Assembly (NCBI RefSeq): GCF_018449655.1 | Contig: NZ_JAAVUX010000001.1 | Span: 186,001-250,000, forward strand | DNA length: 64,000 nt | Direction: 5' to 3' | Source of the DNA: Pseudomonas sp. dw_358 | GTDB lineage: Bacteria > Pseudomonadota > Gammaproteobacteria > Pseudomonadales > Pseudomonadaceae | Part shown: positions 48,293 to 58,314 of the stretch, piece after piece | How the letters are laid out: the number at the start of each line of letters is the position of its first letter | How positions within the stretch are numbered: the stretch's first letter is position 1 | Translations under genes and position numbers: made by a program | The notes under the pieces: generated by a model | What the model was told of the DNA's origin: nothing | Seen by the model: the letters and a program-made list of their open reading frames with translations, nothing else | Databases searched by the model: none

Positions 48293-49000
48293 ATGTCCGC
48301 CCCTTTTCCTATCCTGATCACCGGCGCCAGCCAACGTATCGGGCTGCACTGCGCCGAGCGCTTGCTGGCCGACGGTCAGCCGGTGATTGTCAGTTACCGC
48401 AGCGAACGGCCGGGCGTGCAACGTCTGCGTGACCTCGGCGCCATCGTCCTGGCTGGCGACTTTTCCGACGAAGCAGGGGTCTTGCGCTTCATCGCCCAGC
48501 TCAAGGCGCACACCCATGGCTTGCGCGCCATCATTCACAATGCCTCCACCTGGCAAGCGGAAACCCCTGGGCATGAGGCCGCTGCCCTGAGCCAAATGCT
48601 CAGCGTGCACGTCATGGCGCCCTACCTGATCAACCTGCACTGCACCGAACTGCTGCGCGCCAGCCCCCTGGCCGACATCGTCCACATCAGCGACGATGTG
48701 GTGCGCAAGGGCAGCCCCAACCGTATCGCCTACAGCGCCAGCAAGGCGGCACTGGACAACCTCACGTTGTCGTTCGCCAGTCAACTGGCGCCGGCGATCA
48801 AGGTCAACGGCATCGCCCCGGCGATGATTCTGTTTAACCCGGACGATGACGCGGCCTATCGGAGCAAGGCCTTGAGCAAATCCGCCCTGGGCATCGAGCC
48901 TGGCAGCGAAGTGATCTACCAGAGCCTGCGTTATCTGCTGGATAATCCCTATGTGACGGGTACGACCTTGACCGTCAATGGCGGCAGGCACGTAAAATAG
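48293..49000 (+). CDS. folM: Dihydromonapterin reductase FolM (SDR)
   Basis: A 235-residue pteridine-reductase-type SDR. The cofactor motif is TGASQRIGL with the Arg typical of PTR1/Fol[15 protein letters not shown] and the Y-x-x-x-K motif in [11 protein letters not shown] complete the family signatures, with a C-terminal [16 protein letters not shown]. FolM makes tetrahydromonapterin, the cofactor of phenylalanine hydroxylase in Pseudomonas. It is divergent from the MerR regulator and 40 bp upstream of folX. In P. aeruginosa a GTP cyclohydrolase gene lies between them; it is missing here. Confidence 0.93.
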   Translation: MSAPFPILITGASQRIGLHCAERLLADGQPVIVSYRSERPGVQRLRDLGAIVLAGDFSDEAGVLRFIAQLKAHTHGLRAIIHNASTWQAETPGHEAAALSQMLSVHVMAPYLINLHCTELLRASPLADIVHISDDVVRKGSPNRIAYSASKAALDNLTLSFASQLAPAIKVNGIAPAMILFNPDDDAAYRSKALSKSALGIEPGSEVIYQSLRYLLDNPYVTGTTLTVNGGRHVK

Positions 49001-49040
49001 CCGGTCGCGTATTGCGCAATTGATTGAACGGAGCAATTCC

Positions 49041-49412
49041 ATGTCACAACTGCAACCAGGAATGGCGCGCATCCGGGTCAAGGACCTGCGCCTGCGTACG
49101 TTCATCGGCATCAACGAGGACGAGATTCTCAACAAGCAGGACGTCTTGATCAACCTGACCATCCTGTATGCAGCCCAAGATGCTGTGCGTGACAACGACA
49201 TCGACCACGCACTGAACTATCGCACTATCACCAAGGCGGTGATCCAGCACGTGGAGGGCAATCGTTTCGCCCTGCTCGAACGCCTGACCCAGGAGTTGCT
49301 GGATCTGGTGATGAGCCAGGAGGCCGTGCTCTACGCGGAGGTCGAAGTCGACAAACCCCACGCCCTGCGCTTTGCCGAGTCGGTGTCCATCACCCTCGCC
49401 GCCCAGCGCTGA
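49041..49412 (+). CDS. folX: Dihydroneopterin triphosphate 2'-epimerase FolX
   Basis: A 123-residue protein of the FolB/FolX tunnelling fold: [55 protein letters not shown] and [17 protein letters not shown] with the conserved catalytic Glu. FolX epimerises dihydroneopterin triphosphate on the way to monapterin. Pairing with folM supports FolX over FolB. GGAG precedes ATG 49041. A DUF1244 gene follows 14 bp later. Confidence 0.93.
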   Translation: MSQLQPGMARIRVKDLRLRTFIGINEDEILNKQDVLINLTILYAAQDAVRDNDIDHALNYRTITKAVIQHVEGNRFALLERLTQELLDLVMSQEAVLYAEVEVDKPHALRFAESVSITLAAQR

Positions 49413-49426
49413 TCCGGAGAACCTTC

Positions 49427-49723
49427 ATGACCGATCAACAACGCCTGGAACTCGAAGCCGCGGCCTTTCGCCGCCTGGTCGAGCACCTGGGCAAGCGTAC
49501 CGATGTGCAGAACATCGACCTGATGAACCTCTCGGGCTTTTGCCGCAACTGCCTTTCGAAGTGGTACAAGGCCGCCGCCGACGACCGCCAGATCGAGGTC
49601 AGCCTCGACGATGCCCGGGAAGTGGTTTACGGCATGCCTTACGCCGAGTGGAAGGCCCAGTACCAGAAAGAAGCCAGCGCCGAACAGCAGCAAGCGTTCA
49701 CCCAAGGAAAACCCCATGACTGA
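49427..49723 (+). CDS. DUF1244 family protein
   Basis: A 98-residue protein with the DUF1244 core SGFCRNCLSKWYKAAADDR, with two Cys in C-x-x-C, and YGMPYAEWKAQYQKEAS. Function unknown; the family has a small helical fold found across proteobacteria. It overlaps the HopJ gene by 8 bp, so the two are translationally coupled and continue the folM-folX transcription unit. Confidence 0.9.
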   Translation: MTDQQRLELEAAAFRRLVEHLGKRTDVQNIDLMNLSGFCRNCLSKWYKAAADDRQIEVSLDDAREVVYGMPYAEWKAQYQKEASAEQQQAFTQGKPHD

Positions 49724-50057
49724 TTTGCACAACCTGTTGGCCAGCCTGGACAGTGGCCGGCACGTGTTCGCCGACACCTTGGCCTTTGTGACCGCGCACT
49801 ATGATTATCAGCCGCAGGCTTTCAGCAATGGCGAGCTGAACAACGCCGTCGGGCAGAACGAAGGGTCCTGCAAGACCCTGGGCCTGGCGCTGCTGGAAGG
49901 ATTCAGCGACCAGCAGGCGCTGCTGGCGTTTGGCGAGCACTATCGCAGCGTGATGGCCACCCCGGAAGGCAGCGACCACGGCAACATCCGCAACTTGATT
50001 GCCCATGGGTTGGCGGGGGTCAAGTTCGACGCACAGCCGTTGGCGCGCAAAGGCTGA
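49716..50057 (+). CDS. HopJ-family protein
   Basis: A 113-residue protein of the family annotated as HopJ type III effector: MTDLHNLLASLDSGRHVFADTLAFVTAHYDYQPQAF, NAVGQNEGSCKTLGLA and DHGNIRNLIAHGLAGVKF. The name comes from P. syringae, but the gene is a widespread chromosomal one and no type III signal or hrp box is visible. A metabolic or stress role is more likely than secretion. It is coupled to DUF1244 and followed by a long perfect hairpin. Confidence 0.88.
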   Translation: MTDLHNLLASLDSGRHVFADTLAFVTAHYDYQPQAFSNGELNNAVGQNEGSCKTLGLALLEGFSDQQALLAFGEHYRSVMATPEGSDHGNIRNLIAHGLAGVKFDAQPLARKG

Positions 50058-50068
50058 AGGCCGCGTCT

Positions 50069-50098
50069 ACGGCATCGCGACCCAGGTCGCGATGCCGT
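50069..50098. terminator. Long perfect hairpin between hopJ-type gene and trxB
   Basis: ACGGCATCGCGACC (50069-50082) and GGTCGCGATGCCGT (50085-50098) are perfectly complementary across CA. It lies between convergent genes. No T run follows, so it may be a symmetric terminator or a palindromic repeat. Confidence 0.6.
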
Positions 50099-50125
50099 CA
50101 CCTATTGACAGCGCGAGACGCTCAC

Positions 50126-51445
<1,320 letters not shown>

Positions 51446-52174
51446 ATGCCCACCCTTGCCCTCTCTGGCCCGCAATACCTGCGCGAAGGCCTGAAACTGG
51501 TGCTCAGCCCGGGGCTGCGCCTGTTCGTACTGATGCCCTTGGCGATCAACCTGATCCTGTTCTTGACCCTGATCTACTTTGCCGGCCACGCTTTTGGCCA
51601 ATGGGTCGACCATCTGATGCCGACCCTGCCCCACTGGCTGAGCTTTCTGAATTACATTTTGTGGCCGCTGTTCGTGGTCCTTGTGATCTTCATGGTGTTC
51701 TTCACCTTCACCATGCTGGCCAACGTGGTCGCCGCACCCTTCAACGGTTTTCTGTCGGAGAAGGTCGAGGTGGTGGTGCGCGGCACGGATGACTTCCCTC
51801 CGTTCAGCTGGACTGAACTGATAGCCATGGTGCCGCGTACCCTGAGTCGCGAAATGCGCAAGCTGGGCTATTTCCTGCCCCGTGCGTTGGCGCTGTTCGT
51901 GCTGTCGCTGATCCCCGTGGTGAATGTGGTGGCCGCACCGCTGTGGCTGCTGTTCGGCGTGTGGATGATGGCCATCCAGTACATCGACTACCCTGCTGAC
52001 AACCACAAGATGAGCTGGCAGGACATGCTGGCCTGGCTGCGCAACAAGCGCTGGCAGAGCCTGGGGTTTGGCGGCATCGTCTACCTCGTGCTGCTGATCC
52101 CGCTGGTCAACCTGCTGATGATGCCCGCCGCCGTGGCCGGTGCCACCTTATTCTGGGTGCGTGAGCGCGGCTGA
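51446..52174 (+). CDS. cysZ: Sulfate transporter CysZ
   Basis: A 242-residue inner-membrane protein that takes up sulfate for cysteine synthesis. Hydrophobic segments lie at about 24-47, 68-95, 144-165 and 200-232, with the CysZ signatures [19 protein letters not shown] and [23 protein letters not shown] 51446 follows TTGGAG and gives the family start [19 protein letters not shown]. It is followed 62 bp later by a glycosyltransferase gene. Confidence 0.96.
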   Translation: MPTLALSGPQYLREGLKLVLSPGLRLFVLMPLAINLILFLTLIYFAGHAFGQWVDHLMPTLPHWLSFLNYILWPLFVVLVIFMVFFTFTMLANVVAAPFNGFLSEKVEVVVRGTDDFPPFSWTELIAMVPRTLSREMRKLGYFLPRALALFVLSLIPVVNVVAAPLWLLFGVWMMAIQYIDYPADNHKMSWQDMLAWLRNKRWQSLGFGGIVYLVLLIPLVNLLMMPAAVAGATLFWVRERG

Positions 52175-52236
52175 GCGTCACAAATTCATCATGGCAATGC
52201 CATAGGCTCGCAACGGCCAGTGTCGACACTGGCCCT

Positions 52237-53214
52237 ATGAGTCTACTTTCCCTGCATGTTGCACTGATCACCGAAACCTTCATCCCGTCGCTCAACGACA
52301 GGGCGAACCCGTTGCGGCACCTGAGCGAAGGGCTGCGCGCACTCGGTCATCGGGTCGAACTCATCCGCCCGCGTCAAGGCGATGAAACGGTACCGGCCAA
52401 TGGCGACGTGGTGCTGTGCCATACCGGCTGGCGTCACCTGCAATGGGGCCAGTTGCTGATGTACAAGCTGCTGCGCCGCTGGCGCCGGGACCGTCCTGAC
52501 GTGCTGCTCATGGCCGCCGACGGGCCACTGGGCAAAAGTGCCTTGCGCGCGGCGCGGCGTCTGCACATTACCGTGGTGAGCGGTGTCGACAGCCAGCTGT
52601 TCGATCCGATCCGCCGCAGCCACCTGTTGCGCAGCAGCTGGGGCCTGGACGATGACGATCTGGCCCTGATCCACAGTGGTCGCCTGGCAGGCGACCAGAA
52701 TCTCGGTCTGCTCAAGCTCAGCCTGGAGGGGTTGCGCGCACGCTTTCCCCTCAGACGCCTGAAACTGATCGTGATCGGCGATGGCCCGCAGCGCCGGTCG
52801 CTGCAGCAGCAACTGCCCGATGCGATTTTTTGCGGTCCTCAGCACGGTGAGGTACTGGCCACCCATTACGCGTCCGCCGATGTCCTGCTGCTTCCCGATG
52901 TGCGTGCGGACCTCACCGAGCCGTTCGGCAACCTGGTGCTCCAGGCTCAGGCGTCCGGGTTGGCCGTGGTCGCCTACGACCAGGGTGCGGCGGTCCAGCA
53001 TATCCATCACGGGCACACCGGCGCGGTGGCCTTGCCAGGTGACGAGGAGGGTTTTATCGACGCCGCCGGCTGGTTGCTGGAGGACGAGGAAGCCCTGCGC
53101 CGCGTTCGCCTCAACGCCCGTCACCACGCTACTCGGCAAGACTGGGGCGGCGCCATCAAGCACTTTGAAAGTCAGCTGCGCAGTGCCTGCGACCGGACCG
53201 GCGCCCCGCCGTGA
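52237..53214 (+). CDS. Group 1 glycosyltransferase, internally shortened
   Basis: A 325-residue GT-B glycosyltransferase of the kind usually about 400 residues long. The start resembles the family (HVALITETFIPSLN). At residue 115-116 the sequence jumps from RRLHITVVS to GVDSQLFDP: the segment usually carrying FHTNF, the interdomain linker and a P-S-x-x-T region (about 70-80 residues) is missing in frame. In the C-terminal domain GRLAGDQNLG replaces the usual G-R-L-x-x-E-K-N, and EPFGNLVLQAQASGL has Gln at the second conserved Glu. It may be inactive. The frame itself is open, so it could be a recent decay or a changed function. It overlaps nothing and converges on the OYE gene. Confidence 0.7.
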   Translation: MSLLSLHVALITETFIPSLNDRANPLRHLSEGLRALGHRVELIRPRQGDETVPANGDVVLCHTGWRHLQWGQLLMYKLLRRWRRDRPDVLLMAADGPLGKSALRAARRLHITVVSGVDSQLFDPIRRSHLLRSSWGLDDDDLALIHSGRLAGDQNLGLLKLSLEGLRARFPLRRLKLIVIGDGPQRRSLQQQLPDAIFCGPQHGEVLATHYASADVLLLPDVRADLTEPFGNLVLQAQASGLAVVAYDQGAAVQHIHHGHTGAVALPGDEEGFIDAAGWLLEDEEALRRVRLNARHHATRQDWGGAIKHFESQLRSACDRTGAPP

Positions 53215-53218
53215 CGGC

Positions 53219-54325
53219 TCACGCCAATCGGGCCAGGGCCTCGCGGCTGAAGGGCAGAATGTCCCGTTCGCGGCCTTCACGCACTTTCAGCGCCCAGTCC
53301 GGGTCAACCAGCAGCGCACGACCCACCGCCACCAGATCGAATTCTTCGTTGCCCAGTCGCTCCAGCAGGGTCTCAAGACTGGCCGGCTGCGCCACTTTGT
53401 CGGTCTTGACCATGAATTGCAGAAACTCACCGTCCAGCCCGACACTGCCCACCGTGATGGTCGGCTTGCCCGTGAGCTGGCGGGTCCAGCCCGCCAGGTT
53501 GAGGTCCGAACCCTCGAATTCGGGCTCCCAGAAGCGCCGCGTCGAACAGTGGAAGATATCCACGCCGACCGCCGCCAGCGGCCGCAGGAAATCGCCCAGC
53601 GCCTCGGGTGTCTGCACCAGGCGCGCGCTGTAATCCTGCTGCTTCCATTGGGAGAAACGCAAGATGATCGGAAACTCCGGGCCGGTCGCAGCCCGGATCG
53701 CTTCGACAATCCGCAGTGCCAGGCGCGAGCGATTGGCCACGCTGCCACCGTACTCATCGGTGCGCGTGTTGCTGGCCTCCCAAAAGAACTGATCCACCAG
53801 ATAACCGTGGGCACCATGGATCTCCACGCCATCCATGCCGATAGCCTGGGCGTCGACGGCGGCCTGGGCAAAAGCGCTGACCACCTCATCGATGTCGGCC
53901 AGGGTCATGCCGCGGACTCGAAGCTGGCCCTCATCGTCGAGCTTTTCCACCGGCCCGTAGGCCGACACTCGGGCATCGGGCTCGGTGCCGAGCTTGCGCA
54001 CACTGCCGACGTGCCAGAGCTGGGGCACGATCTTGCCGCCTTCGGCATGCACCGCATCAACCACCCGCTTCCAGCCAGCCAAGGCATCCACGCCATAGAA
54101 ACGGGGCACGTGAGGGTAACCATTGGCAGCCTTGTGACCGACAGTAGTACCTTCGGTGATGATCAGCCCCACACCCGCTGCAGCACGACGCCGGTAATAC
54201 TCGACGACCTCGGCCGTCGGCACGCCACCCGGGGAGAACGATCGCGTCATGGGCGCCATGACCACGCGACTGGGCAGTTGCAGGCTGCCAAGGTGGAAAG
54301 GCTGGAACAGGGCCTGGACCGACAT
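53219..54325 (-). CDS. NADH:flavin oxidoreductase, Old Yellow Enzyme family
   Basis: A 368-residue FMN TIM-barrel oxidoreductase. Typical features are LPSRVVMAPMTRSFSPGGVPT, the substrate-binding H-G-A-H-G-Y in VEIHGAHGYLVDQFFWEASNTRTDEYGGSVANRSRLALRIVEAI, and the FMN phosphate-site region DLVAVGRALLVDPDW. OYEs reduce activated alkenes or, in some branches, amine and aromatic substrates; the substrate cannot be told here. ATG 54325 follows GAGGAG; a long upstream ORF extension is spurious. Confidence 0.94.
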   Translation of the reverse strand: MSVQALFQPFHLGSLQLPSRVVMAPMTRSFSPGGVPTAEVVEYYRRRAAAGVGLIITEGTTVGHKAANGYPHVPRFYGVDALAGWKRVVDAVHAEGGKIVPQLWHVGSVRKLGTEPDARVSAYGPVEKLDDEGQLRVRGMTLADIDEVVSAFAQAAVDAQAIGMDGVEIHGAHGYLVDQFFWEASNTRTDEYGGSVANRSRLALRIVEAIRAATGPEFPIILRFSQWKQQDYSARLVQTPEALGDFLRPLAAVGVDIFHCSTRRFWEPEFEGSDLNLAGWTRQLTGKPTITVGSVGLDGEFLQFMVKTDKVAQPASLETLLERLGNEEFDLVAVGRALLVDPDWALKVREGRERDILPFSREALARLA

Positions 54326-54450
54326 AGGGGTGCTCCTCGGGAAGAAAATCAGAGGCGCACAGAATATCGTCGCACTTGCCTTGCAGGCAGCACTATTGAT
54401 CGGGGTGATGGAGGGAGATGGGTAACGCGCAGAGGTCACACAGAGCGGGA

Positions 54451-54489
54451 GCAGCCCTCGGGTGCGATGGCAGCACCGCGAAGGGCTGC
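54451..54489. repeat. Imperfect palindrome, upstream copy of a tandem pair
   Basis: GCAGCCCT ... GGTGC pairs with GCACC ... AGGGCTGC around a short loop, in the gap between the OYE gene and slyD. Confidence 0.55.
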
Positions 54490-54504
54490 CATACCGAGTC
54501 GCCT

Positions 54505-54546
54505 GCATCGCGGGTAAGCCCTGCTTGCACAGAGCGCCGCCCGCGA
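54505..54546. repeat. REP-like palindrome downstream of slyD
   Basis: TCGCGGGTAAGCCCTGCTTG resembles the fluorescent-pseudomonad REP core (TCGCGGGCAAGCCCGCTC). TCGCGGG (54508-54514) pairs with CCCGCGA (54540-54546). It lies 8 bp from the 3' end of slyD and may also act as its terminator. Confidence 0.65.
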
Positions 54547-54554
54547 CAGGTCGA

Positions 54555-55040
54555 TCAGTGGTGATGACCACCTTCGCCATGCACGTGACCGTGGGCGATT
54601 TCTTCCTGGCTGGCGTCGCGCACGTCGACAATCTTGACCTGGAAAGTAAGCTTCTGGCCGGCCAGGGGATGGTTGCCGTCCACGGTGACGTCGTCGCCAT
54701 CGAGATCGCGAATGGTCACGATCTGCATCTGGCCATCGGGCGCGGAAGCATGGAACTGCATGCCCACCTCCAGCTCGTCGACGCCTTCGAACATGCTGCG
54801 GCTCAACGTGCTGACCAGCTCGGCGGAGTACTCGCCGTAGGCGTCTTCAGGCTCGACGGTCACGGTCAGTTCGTCACCGACGTTCTTGCCTTCCAGGGCT
54901 TTTTCCAGGCCAGGGATGATGTTGCCTGCACCTTGCAGGTAAACCAGTGGCGCGCCTCCGGAAGAACTGTCGATGACCTCACCAATATCATTGGTCAGGG
55001 TATAGTCGATGGAGACGGCCTTGTTGGCGGCGATCGGCAT
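54555..55040 (-). CDS. slyD: FKBP-type peptidyl-prolyl isomerase SlyD
   Basis: A 161-residue SlyD: FKBP core (KAVSIDYTLTNDIGEVIDSSSG; YLQGAGNIIPGLEKALEGKNVGD) with an insert-in-flap domain at about 65-125. The C-terminal His-rich tail HGHVHGEGGHHH binds nickel. It folds proteins and supplies metal, for example for hydrogenase. ATG 55040 follows AAGG; the ORF extension upstream is not family-like. It is divergent from pta. Confidence 0.96.
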   Translation of the reverse strand: MPIAANKAVSIDYTLTNDIGEVIDSSSGGAPLVYLQGAGNIIPGLEKALEGKNVGDELTVTVEPEDAYGEYSAELVSTLSRSMFEGVDELEVGMQFHASAPDGQMQIVTIRDLDGDDVTVDGNHPLAGQKLTFQVKIVDVRDASQEEIAHGHVHGEGGHHH

Positions 55041-55267
55041 GGGGCTAGACCTTTTGCGTATTAATTTAAGAATGTAGTGCTGCCCAGTGTAACCAAGGGA
55101 CTGCGCGAAAGCGAACGGAACGCGGACGGACGGACCGCTGCCAAAAGTTCCCGGGCCGGTCGCGACAGGTGCGCAGCCGACCCGGATAACGGTACCCTTG
55201 TTAATTGAATCAAGCGATTGGCGAGCCATACGCCAACGTCAATGCAACGCTCATTCGAGAAGCACGC

Positions 55268-57376
55268 ATGCAGACATTTTTTATTGCGCCGACCGACTTT
55301 GGCGTAGGCCTGACCTCCATCAGCCTCGGGCTGGTACGCACACTGGAACGCGCTGGCCTCAAGGTCGGCTTCTTCAAACCGATTGCCCAACCGCACCCGG
55401 GTGACCTGGGCCCGGAGCGATCGACCGAGCTGATTGCCCGCACACACGGCCTTGCCCCGCCCAAGCCTTTGGGCCTGGCTCACGTCGAACGGATGCTCGG
55501 CGATGGTCAACTGGACGAGCTGCTGGAGGAGATCATCACCCTCTACCAGCAGGCCGCCGTGGGCAAGGACGTGCTGATCGTCGAAGGCATGGTGCCCACC
55601 CGCCACGCCAGCTATGCCGCGCGGGTCAACCTGCACCTGGCCAAAAGCCTGGATGCCGAGGTGATCCTGGTGTCTGCCGCCGAGAACGAGGTGCTGGGCG
55701 AACTGTCCGGTCGCGTTGAGTTGCAGGCGCAATTGTTCGGCGGCCCCAAGGACCCCAAGGTGCTCGGTGTCATCCTCAACAAGGTGCGTACCGATGAAAG
55801 CATGCAGGCCTTCGCGGCACGCCTCAAGGAGCACTCGCCCTTGCTGCGCGGCGGTGACTTCCGCCTGCTCGGCTGCATTCCCTACCAAGAAGATCTCAAC
55901 GCCCCGCGCACCCGCGACGTGGCCGACCTGCTAGGCGCCCAGGTCATCAACGCCGGCGACTACGAGCAGCGGCGCATGAGCAAGATCATCATCTGCGCAC
56001 GCACTGTGCTCAACACCGTGCCCCTGCTCAAACCCGGCGTGCTGGTGGTGACGCCCGGCGATCGCGACGACATCATTCTTGCCGTGAGCATGGCGAGCAT
56101 GAACGGCGTGCCCCTGGCCGGCTTGCTGCTGACCAGCGACACGGTGCCTGACCCGCGCATCCTCGAGCTCTGCCGGGGCGCCTTGCAAGCTGGCCTGCCC
56201 GTGCTATCGGTCAGTACCGGCTCCTACGAGACCGCCACGCGCCTGAACCAGTTGAACAAGGAAATCCCCATCGATGACCGCGAGCGCGCGGAGATCATCA
56301 CCGACTTTGTCGCCAGCCACCTTGATGCCCAATGGCTGCACCAACGCTGCGGCACCCCGCGAGAACTGCGCCTGTCCCCGGCTGTGTTTCGCTATCAGTT
56401 GATCCAGCGCGCCCAGCAGGCCGACAAACGCATCGTCCTGCCCGAGGGTGCAGAGCCGTTGATGGTGCAGGCCGCTGCAATCTGTCAGGCACGGGGCATC
56501 GCCCGCTGCGTATTGCTGGCCAAGCCTGCCGACGTCCAGGCGGTGGCCCGGGCCCAAGGCATCGAACTGCCGCCAGGGCTGGAAATCCTCGACCCGGACC
56601 TGATTCGTGAGCGCTACGTCGAGCCCATGGTGGCCCTGCGCAAAAGCAAAAGCCTGAACGCGCCCATGGCCGAACAGCAACTGGAAGACAACGTGGTGAT
56701 CGGCACCATGATGCTGGCCCTCGATGAGGTCGATGGACTGGTCTCGGGGCTGATCCACTCCACCGCCAACACCATCCGTCCGGCTTTGCAACTGATCAAG
56801 ACCGCGCCGGGCTGCACCTTGGTGTCGTCGGTATTCTTCATGCTGTTCGCCGACCAGGTGCTGGTCTACGGCGACTGCGTGATGAACCCGCATCCCAGCG
56901 CCAGCGAGCTGGCGGAAATCGCCCTGCAAAGCGCCGATTCAGCGCAGGCCTTCGGCATCGCGCCACGGGTGGCGATGATCAGCTACTCCAGCGGCAATTC
57001 GGCCAGCGGCGAGGAAGTGGAAAAGGTCCGCGAGGCCACGCAACTGGCTCAGGAAAGCCAGCGCGACCTGCTGATCGATGGCCCGCTGCAATATGACGCG
57101 GCAGCCAACGAAAATGTCGCACGGCAATTGGCACCCGATAGCCCAGTGGCCGGACGGGCCACGGTGTTCGTGTTCCCGGACCTGAACACCGGCAACACCA
57201 CCCACAAGGCGGTGCAGCGCAGTGCTGATTGCGTGAGCCTCGGGCCCATGCTGCAAGGGCTGCGCAAACCGGTCAACGACCTGCCCCGAGGCGCTCAGGT
57301 GGACGACATCGTCTACACCATCGCCCTCACCGCTATTCAGGCGCACCGGCTGCCGCTTGTCCAGGAGCTGCCATGA
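55268..57376 (+). CDS. pta: Phosphate acetyltransferase
   Basis: A 702-residue long-form Pta: an N-terminal P-loop/DRTGG regulatory part (MQTFFIAPTDFGVGLTSISLGLVRTLE; VLGVILNKVRTDE; then a DRTGG domain about 215-335) and the C-terminal catalytic domain from about 380 (FRYQLIQRAQQADKRIVLPEGAEP; SSGNSASGEEVEKVREAT; FPDLNTGNTTHKAVQRSADCVSLGPMLQGL). It interconverts acetyl-CoA and acetyl phosphate. In P. aeruginosa ackA sits between slyD and pta; here it does not, so the usual ackA partner lies elsewhere or is absent. The 3' end overlaps the next gene by 4 bp. Confidence 0.97.
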   Translation: MQTFFIAPTDFGVGLTSISLGLVRTLERAGLKVGFFKPIAQPHPGDLGPERSTELIARTHGLAPPKPLGLAHVERMLGDGQLDELLEEIITLYQQAAVGKDVLIVEGMVPTRHASYAARVNLHLAKSLDAEVILVSAAENEVLGELSGRVELQAQLFGGPKDPKVLGVILNKVRTDESMQAFAARLKEHSPLLRGGDFRLLGCIPYQEDLNAPRTRDVADLLGAQVINAGDYEQRRMSKIIICARTVLNTVPLLKPGVLVVTPGDRDDIILAVSMASMNGVPLAGLLLTSDTVPDPRILELCRGALQAGLPVLSVSTGSYETATRLNQLNKEIPIDDRERAEIITDFVASHLDAQWLHQRCGTPRELRLSPAVFRYQLIQRAQQADKRIVLPEGAEPLMVQAAAICQARGIARCVLLAKPADVQAVARAQGIELPPGLEILDPDLIRERYVEPMVALRKSKSLNAPMAEQQLEDNVVIGTMMLALDEVDGLVSGLIHSTANTIRPALQLIKTAPGCTLVSSVFFMLFADQVLVYGDCVMNPHPSASELAEIALQSADSAQAFGIAPRVAMISYSSGNSASGEEVEKVREATQLAQESQRDLLIDGPLQYDAAANENVARQLAPDSPVAGRATVFVFPDLNTGNTTHKAVQRSADCVSLGPMLQGLRKPVNDLPRGAQVDDIVYTIALTAIQAHRLPLVQELP

Positions 57377-58254
57377 TGCCCTGGCGCGGCCTGCTGGCAG
57401 CGCTGCTGCTGGCGCTCAACACCCTCGTCTGCTGCACGCCTTTGTTCATCGTCAGCCTGTTCAAATTGTGCCTGCGCTTCCCGGCAGCACAACGTGTCAC
57501 CGACGAATTGATGCGCCATATTCACGAAGCCTGGATCAGCAACAACAAGGCCTGGATGAACACGCTGGCACCGGCCCGCTGGTGTGTCAGCGGGCTGGAG
57601 GGGCTGGACTATCAGCACTCGTACCTGGTGACCAGCAACCACCAGAGCTGGGTGGATATCCTGATCCTGCAGTACGTGTTGAACCGGCGCGTTCGGCCCT
57701 TGAAGTTCTTCCTCAAACAGGAACTGATCTGGGTGCCGGTGATCGGCGTGGCCTGGTGGGCTCTGGGCTTTCCGTTCATGAAGCGTTACACCAAGGCTTA
57801 CCTGGCCAAGCATCCCGAGAAGAAAGGCAAGGACCTGGAAACCACCCGCGCCATGTGCGCGAAATTTCGCGGCAGGCCTACCGGCATTTTCAACTTTGTC
57901 GAGGGCACACGCTTCACCCCGGCCAAGCATCAGGAGCAGCAGTCAGCGTTTCGCTACCTGCTCAAGCCTCGCGCCGGCGGTATCGCTTTCGTACTCGATG
58001 CCATGGGTGAGCAGCTGGAATCGCTGATCAACGTGACAATCCATTACCCGGCCGGTGTTCCGGGTTTTTGGGACCTGTTGTGCGGGCGGGTCGGCGAGGT
58101 CGTGGTGCATGTCCAGGAACGGGCGATACCCGCCGAGTTCATCGGCAGGAACTACGATCAGGACGAGGTTTACCGCCGGGCGTTCCAGCAGTGGATCAAT
58201 CGGCTGTGGGAAGAGAAGGACCAGGTCTTGGCGGACATGCATCCCGCAGAGTGA
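57373..58254 (+). CDS. YihG-like lysophospholipid acyltransferase
   Basis: A 293-residue membrane acyltransferase of the PlsC family, close in type to E. coli YihG: an N-terminal helix (about 3-32), the catalytic H-x-x-x-x-D motif NHQSWVD, then FLKQELIWVPVIGVAWWALGFPFMKRYTKAYL and NFVEGTRFTPAKH. It probably remodels phospholipid acyl chains. ATG 57373 overlaps the pta stop (ATGA) behind CCAGGAG; a second ATG three bases on is possible. Confidence 0.92.
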   Translation: MMPWRGLLAALLLALNTLVCCTPLFIVSLFKLCLRFPAAQRVTDELMRHIHEAWISNNKAWMNTLAPARWCVSGLEGLDYQHSYLVTSNHQSWVDILILQYVLNRRVRPLKFFLKQELIWVPVIGVAWWALGFPFMKRYTKAYLAKHPEKKGKDLETTRAMCAKFRGRPTGIFNFVEGTRFTPAKHQEQQSAFRYLLKPRAGGIAFVLDAMGEQLESLINVTIHYPAGVPGFWDLLCGRVGEVVVHVQERAIPAEFIGRNYDQDEVYRRAFQQWINRLWEEKDQVLADMHPAE

Positions 58255-58314
58255 ACCGTGATGTACCGTTCAACCCTGCGGCATGGTTTGCCGGAGCTCG
58301 GTGCTTTACCCGGC

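Noticed and set aside
49716..50057. Type III secreted effector
   Set aside because: The HopJ name is historical; the gene sits in a chromosomal operon with DUF1244, with no hrp box or secretion signal visible.
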